Assembly (NCBI GenBank): GCA_041746105.1
Contig: JBGTHP010000020.1
Span: 1-9,060 of the forward strand
Length of the DNA: 9,060 nt
Direction: 5' to 3'
Source of the DNA: JBFHRE01 sp041746105
GTDB lineage: Bacteria > Actinomycetota > Acidimicrobiia > Spongiisociales > ZC4RG35
In this document: positions 1-4,946 of the stretch, piece after piece
Numbering within the stretch: position 1 is the stretch's first letter
How the letters are laid out: each line of letters starts with the position of its first letter
Program-made: the position numbers and the translations under genes
The notes under the pieces: model-generated
What the model saw: only the letters and a program-made list of their open reading frames with translations
What the model was told of the DNA's origin: nothing
Database searches by the model: none

Positions 1-1
1 C

Positions 2-208
2 GACGTGACCGAGCGCACCGCATACGCGATCGTCACCGACCTCACCGAAGCCGGCTACGTCGTCAAAGAGCGTGATGGACGCCGGAACCGCTACTCCGTC
101 CAAGAACATCTCCCCCTACCCATCAATGGTGCGGGCGAACCAACCATCGGCGAACTGTTGGGCCTTCTCAGCGACGCCGAACTAGGCCCATCAACGAGCC
201 GAGGGTGA
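2..208 (+). CDS. Winged-helix transcriptional regulator, C-terminal fragment (5' end outside the window)
   Basis: The reading frame is open from the first full codon at position 2 to a TGA at 206-208, so only the last 68 or so residues are present. The first part reads as the recognition helix of a winged helix (VTERTAYAIVTDLTEAGYVV), followed by the wing (ERDGRRNRYSV) and a short tail containing LPLP and IGELLGLL. This pattern matches small MarR-like regulators of roughly 110-130 residues that are common in actinobacteria; that assignment is from family memory. The GTG at position 5 is not taken as a start because it would begin inside the DNA-binding domain. Its target genes are not visible. 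The stop overlaps a possible GTG of a very small downstream frame (205-375), which is weak. Confidence 0.75.
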   Translation, partial: DVTERTAYAIVTDLTEAGYVVKERDGRRNRYSVQEHLPLPINGAGEPTIGELLGLLSDAELGPSTSRG

Positions 209-717
209 TCCGCCAGACAGGCGGCAAAAAGTTGGCACAGCGCTCGAGCCACCACGACCTCCGGGCAGCGACCATGGCCGGCAAAACCGGACTCGAGCCG
301 GCCCACAGCAGACAGGCTTGCGCGGTCGGGGCACTCAAAGCGATCCCGGACGAGGTGGGCAGCCGGGTGTCGTGATCTCTCCTGACAGCGGCGTCACGTA
401 TGCCTCGTCGGTTGTCAAGCATCTCGCTGGGGCTCTGTGGACGGGGTCCAAAAACCAGAACGTGGCACGGGCGGTGCGGCCTGATTGGATGGTCGTAGGC
501 GAACACCAGGGACTGGTTCGACTCGTTACCACCACCACCGCGCTCGAACGCCTCGCCGGTATGGTCACGAGAAGGTCGTCCTCTACATAACCGAGGGGAA
601 TATCCCATCCGAGGCACTTTCCGGTTCCGTCGGTGCGGTTCAGGTTCAGTCCTGATCGCCGCTCGATGTCGTTGTGCCCCTCCGTCAGATTCGCGATCGG
701 GTTCCTTCAACCTTGCG
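209..717. other. Gene-poor stretch without a recognisable gene
   Basis: About 510 bases separate the regulator fragment from the 3' end of the lipoprotein gene. A small frame at 205-375 (56 codons, GTG start overlapping the upstream TGA) has fairly high GC in third positions but no recognisable motif. A 90-codon TTG-started frame at 318-590 and the opposing minus-strand frames have arginine-, proline- and serine-rich translations without any domain I know. A GC-rich hairpin sits at 276-303 (GGCCGGC and GCCGGCC, 7-bp stem, 14-nt loop). I find no poly-T tract marking an intrinsic terminator for either flanking gene and no tRNA, RNase P, SRP or tmRNA signature. The stretch could be decayed coding DNA, but nothing shows this directly. 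Confidence 0.5.
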
Positions 718-1659
718 TCAGAATGGTGTGACCGAGATCTCGATTGCGGCGAAGGTGATGCTCGGTTCGCGATCCGATGCATACCGGACCTCGTATTCTC
801 CCGGTTCGTCTGGTGCGACCAGCTTGATGGGACTGCCTCCCGACACATATTCGTAGTCGAGATAGGTGCCGATCGGCGACCCGGCAGGGACGATCGTGAT
901 GTAGTCGCGGGGTCCATTCGGTCCGGTCCACGCCACCTCGAATTCGGTGCCGGCAGCCACCGAGACCGGGACTTCGAGCGTCACCACGTAAGGTGTCACC
1001 TCGATCGTTTTCGTGGCAAGCACCTTGCCGTCCTGTCCGCTCACGTAGCGGAGCTCGTAGCGGCCTTCTTTGATTGGAGCCACCAATTCGCCCTCCGCAC
1101 CTTCGCGGGTGTAGAAGTAATCGGTGTAAACGCTGGCGGCGGCACCCGCCTCGACGAGGGTGACGTAGTCGTCCGGCCCATCGGGGCCGGTCCACGAAAT
1201 CTCAAAAACGGTTCCCGCCTCTACGGTGGCGGCCGCAGTGATTTCGGCTTTCGACGGCACCACGAGAAGGGGGACGCTGAAGGTGGTCTTCTCGGAATCG
1301 CCGTCGACATATCGGATCTCGTATTGCCCCGGCTGATTTGGGGCGACCAGGCTTCCTTCTGGCCCGTTGGCGCTGTAGAAGTAGTCCAGATATGCGCCCT
1401 CGGCCGCACTGGCGGGCACGATCGTGATGTAGTCGGAATCGTTGTTGGGTCCGGTCCACGACACGACAAAATCGGTACCCGAGCCAACCTCGGCAGGTGC
1501 GTTGAGAGTGACCGGCGCATCCGACCTCTCGGTGGTGGGCGGGGAGGTGGCCGCGCTCGAAGCGACCGAGTCGGCCGTGGTGACGGCCGTCCCGCCGCCA
1601 CAAGCTGAGACCAATAGGCACAGAATTACTGCAGCCGGAGTTGTCTTGAGAAGTTTCAC
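718..1659 (-). CDS. Secreted lipoprotein with three tandem Ig-like repeats
   Basis: The 313-residue product starts with a short basic segment (VKLLK), a hydrophobic stretch and a lipobox LVSAC, so lipid attachment is predicted at Cys20 and the mature protein should sit on the outer face of the membrane. A Ser/Thr/Ala-rich linker (about residues 25-49) leads into three homologous repeats at about 50-135, 138-223 and 225-313. Each repeat has a WTGP motif, a DY(I/V)T(I/L)V strand, a YxDYxY segment and LVAPxxxGxYExRY near its end. Such beta-sandwich repeats occur in bacterial surface proteins, sometimes beside VWA domains; the function here is unknown, and binding or adhesion is only a guess. I chose GTG at 1659 because GAGG lies 7 nt upstream (1667-1670) and because the signal peptide then has normal length. 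A TTG at 1698 would add 13 residues ahead of it. Confidence 0.85.
   Translation of the reverse strand: MKLLKTTPAAVILCLLVSACGGGTAVTTADSVASSAATSPPTTERSDAPVTLNAPAEVGSGTDFVVSWTGPNNDSDYITIVPASAAEGAYLDYFYSANGPEGSLVAPNQPGQYEIRYVDGDSEKTTFSVPLLVVPSKAEITAAATVEAGTVFEISWTGPDGPDDYVTLVEAGAAASVYTDYFYTREGAEGELVAPIKEGRYELRYVSGQDGKVLATKTIEVTPYVVTLEVPVSVAAGTEFEVAWTGPNGPRDYITIVPAGSPIGTYLDYEYVSGGSPIKLVAPDEPGEYEVRYASDREPSITFAAIEISVTPF
721..1512 (-). repeat. Three tandem ~88-codon coding repeats
   Basis: The repeats run on the minus strand at roughly 1512-1255, 1248-991 and 987-721. They are recognisable mainly at protein level through the shared WTGP, DY-T-V and LVAP-GxYExRY landmarks. Divergence between copies is substantial, which suggests an old duplication rather than a recent, unstable array. 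Confidence 0.8.
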
Positions 1660-1791
1660 TGCTCGACCTCGAACTCGATGAGAAAAAAGCCCGCCCAACC
1701 GGCAGCGTCTGTTGTGGAATCTACATCACAAGAGCCCGCTACACCGGTGAAGGCAAAGTTGTTCCTGCCCTGATATGCGACACTGTGGACC

Positions 1792-2538
1792 GTGCAAGGC
1801 CTACCCGCCCATGAGCTTCGCCGGCTCGCCGCCGTCGCCTCGGACGAGGCCGACCTCGAACGTATGGTCGCAGCCCGGTTGGCGGGTGAGCCGCTTCAAT
1901 ACATAGAACGGACTGCCGCTTTTGGTCCGCTCGAACTCTTCGTCGATGAGCGTGTTCTGATCCCTCGTCCGGAGACCGAACAATTGTGGGAGGTGGCAGC
2001 CGGGCTGGTCCGCTCACCTCGGTTGGTCGTCGACTTGTGTACCGGCTCAGGGGCTCTGGCGCTGGCGCTCAAGCACCGGTTTCCTGCCGCCTCGGTTTAC
2101 GCGACCGACCTGTCGCCTGATGCGGTAAATGTGGCGCGGCTCAATTCGGATCGTCTCGACTTGCCAGTGGCCGTGTCGGTTGGAGATCTTTTCGATCCGC
2201 TGCCGGAGGGGTTCAAGGGGAAGGTCGATCTGGTCGTTGCCAACCCGCCCTACGTCGCAGCCAACGAATGGAGCACCCTTCCGGCCGACGTCAGGCGAGA
2301 ACCGCGAATGGCATTGGTTGCGCTCGACTCCGGATTGGCCGTTCTGAAGAGGATCGCCGCCGATGTTGCCGGCTGGCTGGCGCCCGACGCGTGGGTGGCA
2401 GTGGAGATCGGCGACACCCAGGGAGCCATCGTTCGAGAGATGTTCGAACAGAAGCTGTCTCAGGTCGCCGTGAAAAGAGACCTGACGGGCCGAGACCGAT
2501 TTGTCATCGGTCGGCGACCCGTCGTTCCGTTTTTCTGA
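1792..2538 (+). CDS. prmC: PrmC/HemK-family release-factor glutamine N5-methyltransferase, short N-terminus
   Basis: PrmC methylates the glutamine of the GGQ motif in peptide release factors RF1 and RF2, using S-adenosylmethionine, in the cytoplasm. The 248-residue protein has the family hinge VLIPRPETE (about 56-64), SAM-binding motif I DLCTGSG at 81-87, an acidic ATD that should contact the ribose, and the catalytic NPPY at 151-154. The C-terminal part matches the usual Rossmann fold. The helical N-terminal domain is short: about 30 residues precede GEPLQY, where family members usually have about 70. An in-frame TGA at 1771 blocks extension, leaving only GTG at 1792 (or CTG at 1783). I see no good ribosome site before the GTG. 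No release-factor gene lies alongside, unlike the common prfA-prmC order, so a paralogue with another protein substrate is possible. Confidence 0.88.
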   Translation: MQGLPAHELRRLAAVASDEADLERMVAARLAGEPLQYIERTAAFGPLELFVDERVLIPRPETEQLWEVAAGLVRSPRLVVDLCTGSGALALALKHRFPAASVYATDLSPDAVNVARLNSDRLDLPVAVSVGDLFDPLPEGFKGKVDLVVANPPYVAANEWSTLPADVRREPRMALVALDSGLAVLKRIAADVAGWLAPDAWVAVEIGDTQGAIVREMFEQKLSQVAVKRDLTGRDRFVIGRRPVVPFF

Positions 2539-2590
2539 TTCAGTTGTCCGGCCGGATGACCAAGCCGCCCAATCGTGGTCTCGCCGTCGT

Positions 2591-2986
2591 TCAGCAGCAG
2601 TTGGCTGTGGCCTTGTTCTGCTGGGGCGAGTCTCCGAGAACGGTGTAGAACTCCCAGCCGAGATTGTCGGGATCGGTCACAAAAACCTTGTCCTGGCGGG
2701 CGTAACAACACTCCACGCCCTGCTCCTCGAAGGTGGTGAGGCCGACGTCGACGAAACGCTTGGTGGCTGCGTTGACGGAGCCCACGTCTTCGACTTCGAC
2801 ACCGATGTGGTCGAGGACTCCGCCGACCTCGCTTTCGATCAGCACCAGCTTGAGGGGTGGCTCTGTGATGGCGAAGTTGGCGTAGCCGGGGCGAACTTTG
2901 GCCGGCTCGGTTCCGAACACTTTGGAGTAAAAGGCGGTTGCTTCCTCCACATTTGTCACTTTGAGGGCGACTTGGACTCTGCTCAT
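2591..2986 (-). CDS. arsI: ArsI/CadI-family VOC metalloenzyme (C-As lyase, organoarsenical resistance)
   Basis: This 131-residue protein has the fold and signature of ArsI, a non-haem Fe(II) dioxygenase that cleaves the carbon-arsenic bond of trivalent methylated or aromatic arsenicals. The same family includes the cadmium-inducible CadI. Visible features are the start MSRVQVAL, the PGYANFAI and PPLKLVLIE strands, DH at 59-60, the vicinal pair Cys93-Cys94 that binds the arsenical in known ArsI, and WEFY at 111-114. Q5, H60 and E112 are the likely iron ligands. The protein ends in a further Cys-Cys pair. A strong AAGGAG lies at 2995-3000. It serves either of two adjacent ATGs (2989 or 2986), and I chose 2986 because homologues start MSRVQ. 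The gene is divergent from an ArsR repressor and the intervening DNA holds two operator-like palindromes, so induction by arsenicals is likely. Confidence 0.9.
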   Translation of the reverse strand: MSRVQVALKVTNVEEATAFYSKVFGTEPAKVRPGYANFAITEPPLKLVLIESEVGGVLDHIGVEVEDVGSVNAATKRFVDVGLTTFEEQGVECCYARQDKVFVTDPDNLGWEFYTVLGDSPQQNKATANCC

Positions 2987-2994
2987 CATTGGTT

Positions 2995-3000
2995 CTCCTT
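2995..3000 (-). promoter_or_regulatory. Ribosome binding site of arsI
   Basis: The minus strand reads AAGGAG, 5 nt before the first and 8 nt before the second of two tandem ATG codons. It is the best ribosome site in the window, and it rules out the much longer upstream extension of this frame. The left edge of the first operator palindrome touches it. Confidence 0.85.
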
Positions 3001-3024
3001 CATATCGATCGCTGTCAATATGTA
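2999..3024. promoter_or_regulatory. Putative ArsR operator 1
   Basis: The site is an imperfect inverted repeat, TTCATAT-N12-ATATGTA, with one mismatch between the arms. AT-rich arms with a 12-bp centre suit a dimeric winged-helix repressor of the ArsR/SmtB family. It abuts the arsI ribosome site, so occupancy would block transcription entering arsI. Bases 3001-3024 match operator 2 at 21 of 24 positions, differing only at three adjacent central bases. Confidence 0.8.
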
Positions 3025-3032
3025 GGTTGCCA

Positions 3033-3058
3033 TACATATCGATGTGTGTCAATATGTA
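3033..3058. promoter_or_regulatory. Putative ArsR operator 2
   Basis: The site is a perfect inverted repeat, TACATAT-N12-ATATGTA. It lies 34 bp from operator 1 in the same orientation, about three helical turns, so two dimers would bind the same DNA face. It overlaps the candidate ATG codons of arsR at 3042 and 3054, which implies autorepression. Each operator contains TGTCAA, which reads TTGACA (a consensus -35 hexamer) on the minus strand. No matching -10 box stands at 16-18 bp, so I do not call a promoter. Confidence 0.8.
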
Positions 3059-3377
3059 TCTCGTGGAATCTTGTTGCACCCCGATCACCAATGCGATGGG
3101 AGCGGACCAGGCCGAAGAGATGGCTTCGCTGCTCAAGGTGCTGGCCGACCCGGCCCGGCTTCGCATCGTCTCGATGCTGGCCAATGCCGACGAGGTCTGT
3201 GTATGTGACCTGACCGAACCTCTCGACTTGTCGCAGCCGACCGTGAGTCATCACATGAAGGTCCTGCGCGAGGCAGGTCTGGTGGAGGCGGAGCGCCGCG
3301 GAAAATGGATTTTCTACAGCCTCGTATCGCAGCGGATCACAGAAGTGGCACGAGCATTCGAGCTTGCCCCGGTCTAA
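3054..3377 (+). CDS. arsR: ArsR/SmtB-family arsenic-responsive repressor
   Basis: The 107-residue protein is a dimeric winged-helix repressor that should leave DNA on binding As(III) or organoarsenicals. The N-terminus carries VESCCTP with Cys7-Cys8, and the box EVCVCDL places Cys49 and Cys51 at the start of the DNA-binding region. Helix-turn-helix residues are about 57-77 (LSQPTVSHHMKVLREAGLV), and the wing includes RRGKWIFYSL. The Cys pair plus a distal Cys resembles Corynebacterium glutamicum ArsR (Cys15, Cys16, Cys55) more than the CxC-only site of the plasmid R773 type. The start is uncertain: ATG 3054, ATG 3042 and GTG 3063 are in frame, none has a good ribosome site, and the transcript may be leaderless. 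I prefer 3054 because it keeps the Cys pair. It is divergent from arsI, its likely target, and convergent with the dGTPase gene, 6 bp away. Confidence 0.92.
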   Translation: MYLVESCCTPITNAMGADQAEEMASLLKVLADPARLRIVSMLANADEVCVCDLTEPLDLSQPTVSHHMKVLREAGLVEAERRGKWIFYSLVSQRITEVARAFELAPV

Positions 3378-3383
3378 GAGCGC

Positions 3384-4376
3384 TCAGTCGAACAATGTCG
3401 GGCGGTAGAGACGATCGTGGGTTGCCACGGCGAATCTGTCGGTCATTCCTGCCACATAATCAACAGCCCTGGTGAGATGGTCGGCTTCATCCACCTTGTA
3501 AGACTCAGGAACTTCGTCCGGGTGCCGTTGGAAGTACAGGGTCAGATCCTGGATGATCCGGATCGCTCTTGCCTTTTGTCCATCGGCGCCGTCCTCCAGG
3601 TAGACCCGATCGAACATGAAGTCGCGCAACACATCCATCGTGTCGAGAGTCTCACGGTCCATTGTGACCCGCCCGGCCTCAGCCGACGCCTCAACCACGG
3701 CATTGATCATCGAGTCGATCCATCGCCGGGAGCTGTCACCAAAACGTCGCACCGCCTCCCGCGGTAGATCTGAGAACCTGAGCACTTCGGCCCGGAGAGC
3801 GTCGGAAACGTCATGGGTCAGGTAGGCGATTCGGTCTGCGAACCGGCACAGGTCGCCTTCCGGTGTCGACGGGGGAGGCTCGATCTTCCACGAATGGGCA
3901 CGGACGCCGTCGAGCACCTCCCATGACAGGTTGAGAGGTTCGAGGACCGTTAAGACTCTCACCCCCTGGGCAGAATGGAGCCATTCACCCTCGATCAACG
4001 GGCTGAGAGCATCCTCTCCGGTGTGACCGAACGGCGAGTGGCCTACGTCGTGCGCCAAACAGATGGCCTCGGTCAATGATTCGTTGAGTCCGAGCGCTGC
4101 CGCCATTGCCCTCCCCACCTGGGCGACATGGACCGTGTGGGTGAGTCGGGTGACGAAATGGTCGCCCTCTGGGTTCAAAAAAACCTGGGTTTTGTGCTTG
4201 AGGCGGCGAAACGCCTTCGAGTGGATGACCCGGTCTCGATCGCGCTCAAACGCGGTCCGGAACCTGTCTGGCTGTTCCGGCGTGGCCCGACCTCTCGATT
4301 CATCGGCTTTGGAGGCAATCGCGGCCAGTTGTTCGCGTTCGCGTTTTTCGCGAACCTCCCGGGTTACCAGTTCCAT
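3384..4376 (-). CDS. dgt: dGTPase-like HD-domain deoxynucleotide triphosphohydrolase
   Basis: The 330-residue protein belongs to the deoxyguanosinetriphosphate triphosphohydrolase-like family, which hydrolyses dNTPs to deoxynucleoside and triphosphate and so tunes dNTP pools. The HD metal site is complete: His80 in RLTHT, His109-Asp110 in LAHDVGH, and Asp181 in ADRIAYLTHD. Other family landmarks are the N-terminal KADESRGR, AFRRLKHKTQVF at about 55-66, and HSPFGHTGE following the HD pair. The length is typical of the shorter bacterial type-2 proteins, and the tail YRPTLFD looks intact. ATG 4376 is used; the GGCGGG before it is a poor ribosome site because it sits too close. The gene is divergent from the macrodomain gene across 78 bp. 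In several actinobacteria dgt stands near dnaG, but no such gene is seen here. Substrate preference among dNTPs cannot be read from the sequence. Confidence 0.92.
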   Translation of the reverse strand: MELVTREVREKREREQLAAIASKADESRGRATPEQPDRFRTAFERDRDRVIHSKAFRRLKHKTQVFLNPEGDHFVTRLTHTVHVAQVGRAMAAALGLNESLTEAICLAHDVGHSPFGHTGEDALSPLIEGEWLHSAQGVRVLTVLEPLNLSWEVLDGVRAHSWKIEPPPSTPEGDLCRFADRIAYLTHDVSDALRAEVLRFSDLPREAVRRFGDSSRRWIDSMINAVVEASAEAGRVTMDRETLDTMDVLRDFMFDRVYLEDGADGQKARAIRIIQDLTLYFQRHPDEVPESYKVDEADHLTRAVDYVAGMTDRFAVATHDRLYRPTLFD

Positions 4377-4454
4377 CCCGCCAGGCTAAGCCGTACGCGC
4401 CGGGTTGTGGGTCTGGACCTGTCTGGCCGGAGAACATGGTCATAGTCTGGGCGC

Positions 4455-4946
4455 ATGAAGATCGATACCCGGCGTGGAGATATCACCGAGCTCGATGTCG
4501 ACGCGATCGTCAATGCCGCCAACTCCACACTGCTCGGAGGTGGCGGCGTCGACGGTGCGATTCATCGAGCGGCCGGGCCCAACCTTCTGGCGGCGTGCCG
4601 TGCCCTGGGCGGTTGCGAAACCGGCGACGCCAAAACCACTCCGGGGTTCCGGCTGACGGCGCATTGGGTGATCCATACCGTCGGTCCGGTTTGGGAAGGT
4701 GGCGAATCGGGTGAGGACGCCCTGCTCGAGTCGTGTTATCGCAGGTCCGTCGAGGAAGCGGTCAAGGTCGGTGCCTCCTCGATCGCCTTTCCGGCGATCT
4801 CCACCGGGGTCTTCCGGTTCCCCCGTGAGCGGGCGGCGGCGATCGCGGTGGAAACGCTCAGACGATTTGATGCGCCAATCGACCTCGCGGTTTTGGTCGC
4901 GTTCGACGACGAGACGGCCGGCATCTATCGCCGGCTTCTCGGCTAA
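4455..4946 (+). CDS. MacroD-type macrodomain hydrolase (O-acetyl-ADP-ribose deacetylase / ADP-ribosyl hydrolase)
   Basis: The 163-residue protein is a stand-alone macrodomain of the MacroD/YmdB type, which removes acetyl from O-acetyl-ADP-ribose and mono-ADP-ribose from acidic side chains. Motif one is VNAAN followed by LLGGGGVDGAIH: Asn20, Asn23 and Asp33 align with Asn171, Asn174 and Asp184 of human MacroD1, the key catalytic and binding residues. The second part shows GDAKTTPGF and VIHTVGPVW, and the phosphate loop AFPAISTGVFRFP spans about 111-123. The length is close to that of E. coli YmdB. The catalytic set is complete, so activity is expected. The ATG at 4455 has only a weak purine-rich lead. 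The gene ends convergently in the kinase-lyase gene, the two stop regions overlapping by 4 bp. No ADP-ribosyltransferase toxin or sirtuin is adjacent, so its partner is unknown. Confidence 0.93.
   Translation: MKIDTRRGDITELDVDAIVNAANSTLLGGGGVDGAIHRAAGPNLLAACRALGGCETGDAKTTPGFRLTAHWVIHTVGPVWEGGESGEDALLESCYRRSVEEAVKVGASSIAFPAISTGVFRFPRERAAAIAVETLRRFDAPIDLAVLVAFDDETAGIYRRLLG

Noticed and set aside
275..303. tRNA 3'-end-like structure on the minus strand (T-arm-like stem, loop CTCGAGT, acceptor-like strand and CCA), which could mark an attachment site
   Set aside because: The loop lacks the invariant T54, no matching 5' acceptor strand exists about 70 nt away, and no anticodon arm pairs. The GC-rich hairpin explains the resemblance.
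515..524. T-loop-like string GGTTCGACTC
   Set aside because: The flanking bases do not form the 5-bp T-stem and there is no cloverleaf around it.
318..590. 90-codon plus-strand frame in the gene-poor stretch
   Set aside because: TTG start without a ribosome site, no recognised domain, weak third-position bias, and competing minus-strand frames of equal quality.
168..917. 249-codon minus-strand frame
   Set aside because: It runs across the end of the lipoprotein gene and the gene-poor stretch with arginine- and serine-rich, non-protein-like translation; a high-GC shadow frame.
1660..1791. Search for divergent promoters between the lipoprotein gene and prmC, including a TTGTG/CACAA inverted repeat at about 1712-1731
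   Set aside because: No -35/-10 pair with acceptable spacing was found on either strand, and the 5-bp arms are too short to support an operator call.
2547..2556. 10-bp perfect palindrome TCCGGCCGGA between the convergent prmC and arsI stops, considered as a terminator
   Set aside because: It has no loop and no T-tract on either strand, so it is not a plausible intrinsic terminator.
2987..3184. N-terminal extension of the arsI frame across the operators and into arsR
   Set aside because: A strong AAGGAG sits directly before the tandem ATGs at 2989/2986, and homologues begin MSRVQ; the extension is antisense to arsR.
4377..4454. Promoter elements in the dgt-macrodomain divergent region (for example CATAGT at 4440-4445)
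   Set aside because: No matching -35 hexamer at proper spacing; a single weak hexamer is not enough.
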